Positions 29,791-39,402 of a stretch of 44,443 bases of DNA are shown here, piece after piece. A program made the translations under genes and the position numbers. Origin of the DNA: a virus; the IMG/VR virus record IMGVR_UViG_3300050821_002947, positions 1-44,443 of that record; one strand, written 5' to 3'. Each line of letters begins with the position of its first letter. Within the stretch, counting starts at the first letter, position 1. A model generated the notes under the pieces. The model saw only the letters and a list, made by a program, of their open reading frames with translations, ran no database searches and had not been told where the DNA came from.

Positions 29791-32291
29791 AAGCAACTCC
29801 TAATCTCGACTTTACGGCTATCGAGCCTACGAAGCCGTCTTTGGTGTCTTTCGTAGCGATGATTCGTAAGATTTATCAAAACCTTACGGACGTCATTAAT
29901 GGAAAACTCGGCTTTGGCGATGGAACAAATCGCGATAACATCGACGGTTCGTGGATCAACGTAGTTGCTCCGGCTGCTCCGAATACGGATTTTACAGTGA
30001 ACCACAACCTTGGACGTATCCCTGTAGGATATTGGATTATGATTAAAGATAGAGCTGTTGATGTTTACACTGGCTCGGTGGCCTCGACTAAAACGGCGTT
30101 GACCCTTCGTGCGACTGTGGCGAGTGCTGTAATTCGTCTTTTTGTCATAGGGCTTCTTTTGAGTATGTTCGTACCTCGAAGCGAAGCTCAAGGAGCCAAT
30201 CATACAAATATCGCTTTGGGTTCTGTACGACTTCCAGGCAACCTTGGGGTTTCCAGTCCGGTTGCACAGCCTATTCCTAACGCTGTGATTACGGTGTGTA
30301 ATGGGGCGACTCTTCCTTCACCGGGGACGGCTTGCTTGGGAACAACTCTTATCTACTCAAACGCGTCTTTGACAAGTGTACTATCGAATCCAACGAACGC
30401 TGATTCGAATGGCAACTACACTTTCTTTGCAAACGCGGGGTTTCAGTATGTTGTAAGCGTGAGTGGGACTGGGTTTTTGACGTACTCGTATGTATGGAGC
30501 GCCCCACTTCTTGGATCGTCGTCAGCTTCGTTCTCCTCCCTTATTGTCAGTGGGGCGGCGACGACGCTAAACCTTAATGACATTCTTTGGGTAGGTGCCG
30601 GAGCAGGAAGTTATAATACTGTAGCAGCGGCAGTCACAGCGGCAGGGTCGGTCAACAAAACAATCATCGCTATCCGTAGTACATTTACAGGAACATGTCC
30701 AGCCTCGACTATCGCAGGAACAAATCCCAACATCGAATTTTGGGATTTCAGTGGTACTTGCAACCCTTCGGCTCCAACGGCATCCTATGGCGGGACTAGT
30801 TACAACTTCTCCGATGGCAACGTTCTTGCCTATCAGCGCAGTTCATTCGGACCTACTAGTTTTGGAGGTACCAACGCTGCTCTTGTTACAGGATACTTCC
30901 AAACAGCCCCACTCAATTTAACTGTAGGAGCCAACGGACTTACCGTAGATGGTATTTCAGCGGAATGTGACATTTTTGGAACACTGACAGGTACGCTTGC
31001 AAGCTGCGCCGCCGCCGAGCATAACACCAGCATCCAATCCGGTGGCGGTACAGTCACATGGGCGCAAGGCATTCTTGCAGCGGCAGGCACCTTCAATTCA
31101 CCAGGGAATTGCGTTGGAACGCCTCCATGTACAGCAGTAACGAACATGGCCTCAATTCGGGCTTCGACCCTTGCTCGTAATGGCGCTACACCAACAAATT
31201 CCTATGGCGTCTACATTACTGACCAGACAGGCAAAGGTAGCAGCCGTGCTTATTCACTTGCGATGGAGAGTAAAGGACTTTTGATGTGGAGTCCTAATTC
31301 CAACACTGGTGGCTTCGATTGTGAAGATGCTTCACACATTACCCATCCGTGCATTTTCGTAGATGCTTCGGGGACGCTCAATATTCAATCGCTTCAAGCG
31401 GCGAGTGGAGCAATAGGTTCGGTAGGCGGGGTGTACCTCACAAAATCTGGAGGTTCGGCAGCTTTCAGAACTTCTGATAGTCAGGCGCAATTCAATGTGA
31501 CTCCGGTGCCGGGGACAGCGGCATCTTTCGCTCTCGGTACAAATGCTTTGCCTTGGTCAAATATTTGCTTGGGAACAGCAGCGACTAACAATATTTGTAC
31601 CAGCGTGGCGGCTATGGCAGCAGCTCGCACTGTTCAAGTTGCTGACCCTGGTGGTACAGTCAATCTCCAATTCAGAAGCGGCGCAGCAACAACTGGCGAT
31701 AGCGTCAAGTTTGATGCTAATGGTAATCTTGTAGATTCTGGCGCTCCTGCGATTGGGTTTGCTGCTGTCAATGTTTCTCCTATCACCGTCAGTGTGAACA
31801 CTTCTTCAGACCAAAACCTCATGGTAGTCACGGTTACGGCGGGAGCGCTGAATTCCGTTTCGCGCACACTTCTAATTCAGTTGGCGGGGGTCTACTCGAC
31901 GCCAGCAGCTTCGACGACGACGATCACGCATAAACTGAAACTTTGCACCGTGTCAGGCTGCGGTAGTGGAACGGTTATTACGCTCGCATCATGGACAACT
32001 TCTGCGCTCGGCGGGATTCAAGCGACGAACAACCCGTACAACTGTATCACAAACGCTTCGACGCAGACGGCGGGAGTGTCAGCTGCCTTTGAATCACACG
32101 GGAATTTAACGATTGACTTGTCGGCACTGGCTTCGGCAGCGGAATCAGTGTTTGCTGACAACAATACGGCAACGGTGGGAACGATTGACTCCACGGCGCA
32201 ACTTTTCTTGCAGCATACGATTGCATTCGGAACGGCGAGCGGAAGTAACTCTGCAACAGACAGGCAGATGATTGCAGATACAGTGGACTAA
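29787..32291 (+). CDS. Large tail-fibre-like protein with internal signal-like segment
   Basis: An 834-residue protein starting at TTG in TTGA overlap with the hub stop, with GGTGG close upstream. Residues 1 to about 110 resemble a tail-associated domain (GFGDGTN, WINVVAPAAPNTDFTVNHNL, IPVGYWIMIKDRAVDVYTGS). Then comes a hydrophobic segment like a signal peptide, AVIRLFVIGLLLSMFVP, followed by RSEAQG. The remaining about 700 residues are Ala/Gly/Ser/Thr-rich beta structure with SNPTNADSNGNYTFFANAGF, like a surface adhesin or fibre shaft. Either two genes fused or an internal start makes a secreted second product. Probably receptor-binding. Confidence 0.65.
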   Translation: MKATPNLDFTAIEPTKPSLVSFVAMIRKIYQNLTDVINGKLGFGDGTNRDNIDGSWINVVAPAAPNTDFTVNHNLGRIPVGYWIMIKDRAVDVYTGSVASTKTALTLRATVASAVIRLFVIGLLLSMFVPRSEAQGANHTNIALGSVRLPGNLGVSSPVAQPIPNAVITVCNGATLPSPGTACLGTTLIYSNASLTSVLSNPTNADSNGNYTFFANAGFQYVVSVSGTGFLTYSYVWSAPLLGSSSASFSSLIVSGAATTLNLNDILWVGAGAGSYNTVAAAVTAAGSVNKTIIAIRSTFTGTCPASTIAGTNPNIEFWDFSGTCNPSAPTASYGGTSYNFSDGNVLAYQRSSFGPTSFGGTNAALVTGYFQTAPLNLTVGANGLTVDGISAECDIFGTLTGTLASCAAAEHNTSIQSGGGTVTWAQGILAAAGTFNSPGNCVGTPPCTAVTNMASIRASTLARNGATPTNSYGVYITDQTGKGSSRAYSLAMESKGLLMWSPNSNTGGFDCEDASHITHPCIFVDASGTLNIQSLQAASGAIGSVGGVYLTKSGGSAAFRTSDSQAQFNVTPVPGTAASFALGTNALPWSNICLGTAATNNICTSVAAMAAARTVQVADPGGTVNLQFRSGAATTGDSVKFDANGNLVDSGAPAIGFAAVNVSPITVSVNTSSDQNLMVVTVTAGALNSVSRTLLIQLAGVYSTPAASTTTITHKLKLCTVSGCGSGTVITLASWTTSALGGIQATNNPYNCITNASTQTAGVSAAFESHGNLTIDLSALASAAESVFADNNTATVGTIDSTAQLFLQHTIAFGTASGSNSATDRQMIADTVD

Positions 32292-32302
32292 GGAGGTCTT
32301 TT

Positions 32303-34621
32303 TTGAAGAAACTGTTACTTTTGTTAACAATAGTGCTATTTCCAACCCTTGCCGACGCTCAGTCCACAAGCGTAACCCTGCAAGTAACCGACGCCGGTTC
32401 GCAAAGCTGGAACAACGGCTCTTACACTGTCGTGTTGAAGTCTCAGCAAGGAGCAACGAACTTCGGGCCTCCTTTTAACCTCGTAGGTGGAGGTGGGACG
32501 GTTCCGAATCAGACGCAGTCTGGAGCGCTCAGCGCGACTGGTGGAGCTTCGTTTACGCTTACTCCGAACGCTTCTGTGCTCCCTTCGCAAAGTGGATGGC
32601 AGTTTTCTGTATGTCCTCAGCAGGGAATTCCTACTCAGTGTTTCGTTCAAGCTGTTACGGTTTTCGGTGCTTCGCAGACGGTTACGTTGGTACCTCCAAC
32701 GATTTCGGTGAACTGCGGTCCTGGCGTTAATGCATATGCCGACACGGAGGTAAACTGCTCTATCGGAGGACAGTACTATAACGTAACGACTCCATCACAA
32801 AGACAATGTACGGCGTCGACAGGAACGGTGTGTAATACATGGACGGCCGCAGGCGGCAGCAGCTCGCCGTTTAGTAAGAATCTAATTGATGTAACGCAGG
32901 CTCCCTATAATGTAATACCAGGATTCACTATTCCCGATGCAACCTTCACGAATGGACAAAACACTATTTCTTGTCCAAATAATGATTGCAATTTTACAAC
33001 GGCAATGAACGGCTGGATTTGCTATGGAACGAATTTCACAGTCGATACTTCGATTATCTCTACGCCGTCAGTAATGGTGTTGCCACAAGGGACGTTTACC
33101 TTTGTCAGCGCTCAATTGGGAACCTGCTCAGGAGGGAATGCAACGGCAACAGTGACAGCGGCAGGCGTCCTCGTTATCGGCCCCGATGCGACCTCTGGTC
33201 TAACGGCAGCTTGGAATGTCGCGATCCTGAATTGTGGAATCGTGCAACTCCCTGGCGGCATCATGCCCGTACAATCGGCGCTGTTTAATACCAACAGCAC
33301 TGGCGATAAATGCATACTTGACTTGGGTTCAGGATATGGAGCTTATGGTGTCCGCAGTTTCGGCATCACTGGGCTTCTTGCACCAACGCCAAACTTCAAC
33401 GCCGCATCCTGCACTGGAACAACGAGCGCGGATGGCTGCTTTTTCGGCGCGACAGCGATATTCACGGAAAATTTGGGCATTTTTGGGGCGGGACAGGGGG
33501 CCATTGGCGCAGGCTTCAACGGCAAGGCCGCTGTTCATTATTCCGGCTCAGATGCTCTGAATAACGGCTCCAATCAGTACATCTACAACGTTCTGTTCAA
33601 CGCTTGGGGGGCCACTACCGCTGGGTTCACCGGCGTCTCGATGACCGGCAATTCCGGCATCCTTGCGGTCGGATTGCACAATGATGGAGTGGGTTCCACG
33701 GGCTGCAACGTTGTTCCCCCGGCTTTTGGGGCCATCTACATGTTCAACGTTTTCTGCGCCGTGAACAACGTAAAGAGCCTGTTTGTCGGTTGTCCTGCGG
33801 CAGGATGCGGTCAGGTATGGTCCTATGGTGGTATCTATGGATTCGGAACGGGAACAAATCAGGCGGCGGTAGAAGTTTTTAATAATGGATTCCCAGGACC
33901 TCTAACATTTTTTTCCTTCGGGGATTTTGTTCCCTACAACAGTGGTACGGGTGGAGTAGAAGTGCAATGTCATGGGACTGACGCCTCCCATATAGCCGTT
34001 TGCCATCTCTCGGGGGATTACCTTCTCAACAGCACAACAGGAGCAACGACCATTTCAGCCGGGTCATTTGCGAACGTCTATATTGAAAATTCTTCCGTCT
34101 TAAACAACGGCGGCGGTACAGCAGCGGCCATTGTTGGAGGTTTGAACCCATCCAAAATCTACGACCTTGGCGGCAATACCATCTCCAGCGCAAGCAGCAA
34201 AGCCGTGAATCTTGTGAGCTTCGGCGGCACGTTCTTCTCGAATCCTACCAGCACTTACGTCGGTACGATTACCGACATTGCGCCGACCTGTCCGACCGTC
34301 ACCGGGGCGACGGCTACTTGCGCCGCTGTAGCAGGGAGTACAAACGAGAAAGGGACTCTGCGAATCACAGTCACGGCAGCAGGCACGGCAGCAGGCACAG
34401 TGACTATGAACTTTTCCGGCCAAGCCTATACTGGTTCATCGGGAACAACACCAGCCTGTAATTTCAGTCCAGCCTTAACCGGAACAGGCGCATGGAACGC
34501 ACGCGCCACGATGATGCTCTCGACGCGTAGTAGTACGGCTCCGATTATCACTTGGGATAATAATGCGGCAGCGCTTGGAAATCTTGCTTGGGATATAGAT
34601 TACGTATGCGTGGCGAGGTAG
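32303..34621 (+). CDS. Beta-helix receptor-binding-type protein with signal peptide
   Basis: A 772-residue protein starting at TTG after AGGAGG. It begins with a signal peptide, MKKLLLLLTIVLFPTLADAQ. The next about 170 residues are a beta-rich adhesin-like region with cysteines (FSVCPQQGIPTQCFVQAV), followed by a long Asn/Gly-rich region that looks like a right-handed parallel beta helix (GIFGAGQGAIGAGFNGKAAV, GNSGILAVGLHNDGVGS) as in phage tailspikes and pectate lyase-like folds. Receptor binding or polysaccharide degradation is plausible. A signal peptide on a virion tailspike would be unusual. The first 27 bases contain the GTTAAC-type motif. Confidence 0.7.
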   Translation: MKKLLLLLTIVLFPTLADAQSTSVTLQVTDAGSQSWNNGSYTVVLKSQQGATNFGPPFNLVGGGGTVPNQTQSGALSATGGASFTLTPNASVLPSQSGWQFSVCPQQGIPTQCFVQAVTVFGASQTVTLVPPTISVNCGPGVNAYADTEVNCSIGGQYYNVTTPSQRQCTASTGTVCNTWTAAGGSSSPFSKNLIDVTQAPYNVIPGFTIPDATFTNGQNTISCPNNDCNFTTAMNGWICYGTNFTVDTSIISTPSVMVLPQGTFTFVSAQLGTCSGGNATATVTAAGVLVIGPDATSGLTAAWNVAILNCGIVQLPGGIMPVQSALFNTNSTGDKCILDLGSGYGAYGVRSFGITGLLAPTPNFNAASCTGTTSADGCFFGATAIFTENLGIFGAGQGAIGAGFNGKAAVHYSGSDALNNGSNQYIYNVLFNAWGATTAGFTGVSMTGNSGILAVGLHNDGVGSTGCNVVPPAFGAIYMFNVFCAVNNVKSLFVGCPAAGCGQVWSYGGIYGFGTGTNQAAVEVFNNGFPGPLTFFSFGDFVPYNSGTGGVEVQCHGTDASHIAVCHLSGDYLLNSTTGATTISAGSFANVYIENSSVLNNGGGTAAAIVGGLNPSKIYDLGGNTISSASSKAVNLVSFGGTFFSNPTSTYVGTITDIAPTCPTVTGATATCAAVAGSTNEKGTLRITVTAAGTAAGTVTMNFSGQAYTGSSGTTPACNFSPALTGTGAWNARATMMLSTRSSTAPIITWDNNAAALGNLAWDIDYVCVAR

Positions 34622-34625
34622 AACA

Positions 34626-35099
34626 ATGAAGAATATCATGATCTTTCTTCTTTTTGTTTCGAGTGCGATGGCCCAGAAACTACCACCTATACCCACCACT
34701 AAACCGGAACCTCTGGTTATTGCTACTTGGAAACAAGAGCCTATCGGCCACTGGAGTTGTCCTTCAGGAATGATGCCGGTGGAAGATATAAGAACGGCGA
34801 TTGCTCCGCATTGCCATAAACCTATTCCCGTACCTGGGGGATTGCGTTTCAATCCCGATACGCAAGAGTATGTCGCATTTGAAAAAGAAATCATCCTGCA
34901 CAAAGGATTGGCGAGAATCGAATGGGACTCTATGTTCGTAAAAGAGCCGGGATGCTCCATCACGGGTGACAAAAAGTTGCACATCAAGATCGTAGAGGAA
35001 AGCAAAACTAAGATGGTCATCAACGGACGCTCTGGCCAACGTATTCATTTGAGTTGCTATGGAGTTGTTCAGCGCCAAGCAGAAAGCGAGATACATTGA
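34626..35099 (+). CDS. Secreted protein (157 aa)
   Basis: Signal peptide MKNIMIFLLFVSSAMAQ with a likely cleavage after AMA. The mature part is compact with cysteines in HWSCPSG, IAPHCHK, EPGCSI and LSCYGV, suggesting two disulfide bonds, consistent with export to the periplasm or cell surface. It begins 4 bases after the preceding stop. The gene order places it with other exported proteins of the tail cluster. No family recognised; secreted phage anti-receptor or exclusion functions are possible. Confidence 0.6.
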   Translation: MKNIMIFLLFVSSAMAQKLPPIPTTKPEPLVIATWKQEPIGHWSCPSGMMPVEDIRTAIAPHCHKPIPVPGGLRFNPDTQEYVAFEKEIILHKGLARIEWDSMFVKEPGCSITGDKKLHIKIVEESKTKMVINGRSGQRIHLSCYGVVQRQAESEIH

Positions 35100-35473
35100 A
35101 AAAACTTCCCCTCGCTCTCTTGCTCTGGGCATCCACGGTCAGCGCGGGGCCGCGTGATTGGCTATCTCATCACAAACGCTTCCTGTTGATGGAAGGAGCA
35201 GCGGTCGCAGGCGCTTCGATTGACGCCGCTGGCTTGCATCACTGTCGCCGAACGAACGGCGTAGAACCTTGCACTGCTCATTACGGTGCAGCGTGGGCAA
35301 CGTTTGGCATCACGACAGGGCTGACAACGATTGTAATGCCATCAGTCGCAGAGTCTTGCTGGAAGAATGACGGCGGAAAGTTCTGCAACATCTTCGCGTA
35401 TAGCGGGAGTGCAGCGCAAGCGGCTTGGGGTGTTCACGAATGGAGGATCCGTGCGAAAACTGATACTCATTAG
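35096..35473 (+). CDS. Secreted/membrane protein (125 aa)
   Basis: Starts at TTG in TTGA overlap with the previous stop. It begins MKKLPLALLLWASTVSAG, a signal peptide, followed by a mostly hydrophobic part with LLMEGAAVAGASIDAAGLHH and TFGITTGLTTIVMPSVAE, which may form one or two membrane-associated helices, and cysteines in LHHCRR, EPCTAH and SCWKNDGGKFCN. It overlaps the next gene by 23 bases. It may act in the envelope. No family recognised. Confidence 0.55.
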   Translation: MKKLPLALLLWASTVSAGPRDWLSHHKRFLLMEGAAVAGASIDAAGLHHCRRTNGVEPCTAHYGAAWATFGITTGLTTIVMPSVAESCWKNDGGKFCNIFAYSGSAAQAAWGVHEWRIRAKTDTH

Positions 35474-36200
35474 CTTGTTGTTTGCGCTACCTGTTTGCGC
35501 ACAAGTCTCGAAGCCGCCCGACCCGCTAGCGAATCTTCCGCTCTTGAGCCAAGCGCAAGCGAATGTACAGACAGATTTGCTCGCTTACAAGGGTTGGGTT
35601 GAGTCACAAATCGCTCCAGGCGGCACGCTCGACACAGCGACTCAGCAGATTGCGACGCTCAATACATCGAACACAGCAAACACGGCGCTAATTGCTTCTC
35701 TGCAAGGACAGATAACGACTCTTCAAGCAGCTATAGCAACACAAGGCGCTCAGATAGCAACGCTTCAATCTCAAGTTGCGGCTCTATCTAACCCTCCTCC
35801 GCCGCCGCCTCCAGCGACTACGAATTTATCGCTAGTAGGGCTTCCCGTTGGCGCTCTTTCTGGCACTCAGGCTGGCATCGGGTGGGGTAGCGGACTATGG
35901 AACTCCACCGGGCAAGGTGTCGTCGCTGCTTGCGCTACAAGCGCGGGAGTGACGTGTCCAGCTAGAAATTTCACGCTGCCAGCGAATCAGACTTTGCTCT
36001 CTGTGACATTCTCTTGCGCCGTGACATGCTCGCTAACGTTCACTGACTCAGTGGGCGAGACAGTACAGAGCGGGACAGTCGTCGCAGGCAACGCCACGAC
36101 GCTACAAACAGGCTGGAGCAAGACGAGTGGAGCTGTAACGATGCAGATGCAGAACGGGCCAGCTACGGCGGTGACGCTGACGGCGTTGAGCTATAACTAA
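35451..36200 (+). CDS. Secreted coiled-coil protein with Pro linker
   Basis: A 249-residue protein starting at GTG with GGAGGATCC upstream. Signal peptide MRKLILISLLFALPVCAQ; then a coiled coil of about 70 residues with heptad repeats (IASLQGQITTLQAAIATQGA), a PPPPPPP linker and a C-terminal beta domain containing three or four cysteines (ACATSAGVTCPARNF, CAVTCSLTF). The architecture is a trimeric stalk with a head, like a fibre or adhesin. A secreted fibre is odd for a virion component; it may decorate the host cell surface. Confidence 0.65.
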   Translation: MRKLILISLLFALPVCAQVSKPPDPLANLPLLSQAQANVQTDLLAYKGWVESQIAPGGTLDTATQQIATLNTSNTANTALIASLQGQITTLQAAIATQGAQIATLQSQVAALSNPPPPPPPATTNLSLVGLPVGALSGTQAGIGWGSGLWNSTGQGVVAACATSAGVTCPARNFTLPANQTLLSVTFSCAVTCSLTFTDSVGETVQSGTVVAGNATTLQTGWSKTSGAVTMQMQNGPATAVTLTALSYN

Positions 36201-36209
36201 GGACACAAA

Positions 36210-36980
36210 ATGCCAGTTCTAGGACCAATACAGCAAGGACCACTTCCAGTTAACTTCGTTATACAACAACTGGAAAACGAGGTCTTGCTTCGTTGCGAAA
36301 ACAAGGTGAGCGATATCGGTCGTACTGATATATGGCTTCGTGATGCTTTGCTCGAAATAACGAGCAATCCTGACTTTCGTAATGAGTTCGACCTCCTTGA
36401 GGAATACGGACCTACGTTTAATCTAACACCTCCTTCTGGACAGCCTCCAACAGGAACACAGGAGTATTCCTTCAACAACATCGTGCCTGTGGGTGATTAC
36501 AACGTCGCAACCCTCGATGTGCTCATTTGGCAGGACCCTCCTACGAATTCGATTCGTAGAAAGCTTGGACAGTCTCACTATCAAAAAGCTGACAACTTCC
36601 AACCGACGTTCTCGCTACCGACAGAGTGGTATCGCTTTGCAGATACGATTGGCTTTACGCCTGTTCCAGACAAAGCATACCAAGTACAAGCTCGTTTGTT
36701 GCGTCAACACCCTATTAACGATAATCAACTTAACCAGACACAGATACTAATACCTCGCGAGTGGAACGAGATTCTTGTCTGGGCCGCGGTCGAACGTGGG
36801 TTCATGGAGTATCTCGAATACGAGAAAGCAACGAAAGTGCATCAGCTTCTTTACGGCGACCCCAAACACCCAGACCGTCCTGGCTTAATCGAAGGACGCA
36901 AGAAACGTCGCGAGATGGAAGCTCACAGAACAGAGCAAGCTTTGAGACCAGTTTACAGACGTATGATGTACGGAGCGTGA
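36210..36980 (+). CDS. Head-tail connector, P22 gp4-like
   Basis: A 256-residue cytoplasmic protein resembling podovirus adaptor or head completion proteins (gp4/tail tubular protein A type), which form the ring below the portal. Typical are the N-terminal helical region after LPVNFVIQQLENEVLLRCEN, a middle with FQPTFSLPTEWYRFADTIGF, and a C-terminal helix bundle (PREWNEILVWAAVERGFMEY) with a basic tail. It lies after the exported proteins, far from the portal gene, but before the ejection proteins, as in P22-like orders. The ribosome site is weak (GGACAC). Confidence 0.7.
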   Translation: MPVLGPIQQGPLPVNFVIQQLENEVLLRCENKVSDIGRTDIWLRDALLEITSNPDFRNEFDLLEEYGPTFNLTPPSGQPPTGTQEYSFNNIVPVGDYNVATLDVLIWQDPPTNSIRRKLGQSHYQKADNFQPTFSLPTEWYRFADTIGFTPVPDKAYQVQARLLRQHPINDNQLNQTQILIPREWNEILVWAAVERGFMEYLEYEKATKVHQLLYGDPKHPDRPGLIEGRKKRREMEAHRTEQALRPVYRRMMYGA

Positions 36981-36983
36981 GTC

Positions 36984-37943
36984 ATGTATAGCATCCCAGA
37001 TTTTGCAGGCTCAGGTGGTGCGCAGAGTGGTGGAGCTGGAGCTATCCCCAACTTCGACATGAGTAGCCTCGGAGGGATGAGTTCTACCTCGAATCAATGG
37101 ATGAACTTTCCGTCAATGACCATGCCATCGACCGGAGGTCCTCTTGACTTCGGTAGCTCGCAGATGACGAGTCCGACTGGAATGACCGACCCTGGTATTG
37201 TTCCTCCGGCTGGAGGGCCGACACCTCCGTTTCCGGGAGCAAATGCCAATCCAGGCGATTTGACAAGTACCGGCATTGGCGCGAGGCTTCCTGGCAATCA
37301 GTATCAAGCTCGTACCATCGACCCTTCTTTCACCTCACAGCTTGACGCTTGGCTTCGTAGTCAGATGGGTCAAGGAGCTACTCCTTTTAATTTGTCGGCA
37401 ATTCTTCCGTCAACAGGCGAAGCCACGGCTCCGGGTACGCTTACCGCACCGGACAATCCTATCTTGAAATCTCTTGAGGAGTTTTACACTAAAGGAACAG
37501 GCGGACCCCTCCCTGGCGTTCTACCGATGTGGCAATCTGCGATGAAGTCGATGGAGATACCCATTCAACAGCAGATGGCAAACATCAAAGAGCAATTCGG
37601 TGCTCGCGGAGCTCTTGGCTCTACAGAGATGGCTCAGGCGATGGAAACCTTTGGAGCTCAGACAGCTGCGGACCAAGAATCGCTTTTGGGGCAGCTTACA
37701 CTTCAGGCATTGCCTGGAATGGAAACCGCCGGGATGAATCAGCAAAGTCTCGATCAAAAATCGATTGACAATCTTGTTCAAGAGTTCATTCGGACGAGGC
37801 CTGAATATAGTCCCCTCCTCGGCGAAGAGTTTGGCTTTGGAACAACGTTCCCGCCGACGTACTCGAATCAAAAGGGAGTGTTTGGGACAGCCTTCCTTAG
37901 CGGTCTTGGTGGTGGTTTGAGTAGTTTGGTTACAGGACACTAA
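36984..37943 (+). CDS. Ejection/internal virion protein (319 aa)
   Basis: Begins MYSIPDFAGSGGAQSGGAGA. The first 130 residues are Gly/Ser/Pro-rich and flexible (FPSMTMPSTGGPLDFGSSQM). The rest is helical, including KSMEIPIQQQMANIKEQFGA and DQESLLGQLTLQALPGMETA, and a C-terminal GFGTTFPP/SGLGGGLSSL segment. The composition fits a short-tailed phage internal virion or DNA ejection protein that crosses the tail. It is the first of three such genes in a row. Confidence 0.65.
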   Translation: MYSIPDFAGSGGAQSGGAGAIPNFDMSSLGGMSSTSNQWMNFPSMTMPSTGGPLDFGSSQMTSPTGMTDPGIVPPAGGPTPPFPGANANPGDLTSTGIGARLPGNQYQARTIDPSFTSQLDAWLRSQMGQGATPFNLSAILPSTGEATAPGTLTAPDNPILKSLEEFYTKGTGGPLPGVLPMWQSAMKSMEIPIQQQMANIKEQFGARGALGSTEMAQAMETFGAQTAADQESLLGQLTLQALPGMETAGMNQQSLDQKSIDNLVQEFIRTRPEYSPLLGEEFGFGTTFPPTYSNQKGVFGTAFLSGLGGGLSSLVTGH

Positions 37944-37944
37944 A

Positions 37945-39402
37945 ATGGGAAACTCTCCTCAAGCTTTTCTACAGAAGTTGCAACAAACAGGTTTGCTCCC
38001 GATGTTGCTTCAGAAAATGGGAATGGCTCCTCCTAGTGGTCCCCAAGGACAACCACAAGGCCAGCCTCCGAAGTCGCCGGCACAAACACCTCCGTTCCAA
38101 GCTACGCCTCAGCAGCAAGCCCAACCGAGTGGAACGCCACCTGGAGCGGGAGGGCCCCCTCCGATTAAATACGACCCTTCGGGAGCTGGTGCGTCGATGC
38201 CTGCTCCAGTTGCACAGCCTCACGAAGCCGTGCAAAGCATCGCTGGGTTGTTGATGAATTGGAATAGTCGAAAAAAGAAGGGTGAGGAAGCCGAAGCTGC
38301 GAATATCGCGCAGAACCTCGTTCAGGCGATTCGTAACAACGATAAGGATACCATCAACGACATCTTGAACAACGACCACTCGAAGAAGATTCTCAATAAG
38401 GTCTACAAAGGATGGCTCACCCAGATGCAGGAGGCTCAAAAGCCAGGTAAAGAGAAAGACCCGACGGTGTCTGGGTTCGAGTCGGGTATTCAGAAAGCAA
38501 CTCAAGGACAACAGCAACAGCCTCCTCCGCAGGGGCAGCCTCCGGGGTCGGCTGGTGGTATAAGGCTGCCGCAGCCGAGTCAGGAGGAGCAGCTTAATGC
38601 GGCCAAGACATCAGCTCAAACACAGACCTTTAAGCAAGACCCCAACTTGATGAAGCCGACACAGCTTACATCTGATGAGGTCAGGGAAACTCAACTCGGT
38701 GCGGGACCGGCAAAGGTTAGGGCTGAAGAAGCGAAAGCTCAAGCGGCTATCGAGAAAGCTGCTTCGGATATTAAAAAAGCTCAGCTTGAGGTTCAGAAAG
38801 CTGAAGCTGAACTCAAGATTAAACAAACAGAAGGAGAGACATCCAAGACGAAAGGACAGATGTCAGCGGATGTCGAGAAGAACAAGTATTTGAAATCGCT
38901 TGTAGACCTTGACATCGCGCGCGAGCGTTTGAAGCTTTCTATTACCAAAACGAAGGCAGGTACGAACGTAACCTTCGCGACGAAGCTCAAGATGTCGGCT
39001 ATTGACAAAGCTATTCAAATCGTATCGAAGATTCAGGACGAGAAGCGTTCCTTCTCCGCCAGCGACTTCGGTGACCTTGCATCGGAGCTTCGTGCTGCGG
39101 GGGCGACGGAGCTTATCAAGAAACTCCCTACGAACTGGCTATCCGCCCATTTGCTGAGCGGGAAAAACGACGTTACGGATTTGCTCGAAGCTTTGCAGCA
39201 TTACAAAGAGTCGTATCAAACGGTCATCGACGGTCTGGGAACGAAAGACAAAACAGCATCGGGCGAGCCTGTTGGAGACGAAGGCGATGACGAGGAAACA
39301 GGCGACGCTTCGCCTGAGAAGGGCGACGAGGTTGAGTACAACGGGGCGAAGTACGTTTTTGATGGTGAGAAATACGTCAAACAAGGTGCGAAACCTGAAT
39401 GA
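37945..39402 (+). CDS. Ejection/internal virion protein (485 aa)
   Basis: Begins MGNSPQAFLQKLQQTGLLPM with a helical N-terminus. A Pro/Gln/Gly-rich region follows (PQGQPQGQPPKSPAQTPPFQ), then a charged helical domain and a long Ala/Glu/Lys coiled coil (AQAAIEKAASDIKKAQLEVQ, about residues 270-320), and an acidic tail. Low-complexity and coiled-coil segments are common in ejection proteins. It overlaps the next gene by 4 bases. No catalytic motif seen. Confidence 0.65.
   Translation: MGNSPQAFLQKLQQTGLLPMLLQKMGMAPPSGPQGQPQGQPPKSPAQTPPFQATPQQQAQPSGTPPGAGGPPPIKYDPSGAGASMPAPVAQPHEAVQSIAGLLMNWNSRKKKGEEAEAANIAQNLVQAIRNNDKDTINDILNNDHSKKILNKVYKGWLTQMQEAQKPGKEKDPTVSGFESGIQKATQGQQQQPPPQGQPPGSAGGIRLPQPSQEEQLNAAKTSAQTQTFKQDPNLMKPTQLTSDEVRETQLGAGPAKVRAEEAKAQAAIEKAASDIKKAQLEVQKAEAELKIKQTEGETSKTKGQMSADVEKNKYLKSLVDLDIARERLKLSITKTKAGTNVTFATKLKMSAIDKAIQIVSKIQDEKRSFSASDFGDLASELRAAGATELIKKLPTNWLSAHLLSGKNDVTDLLEALQHYKESYQTVIDGLGTKDKTASGEPVGDEGDDEETGDASPEKGDEVEYNGAKYVFDGEKYVKQGAKPE

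Noticed and set aside
32303-34621. A polysaccharide lyase assignment for the beta-helix protein
   Set aside because: Only the beta-helix-like repetition is visible; no catalytic residues could be identified, so no enzyme name is given.
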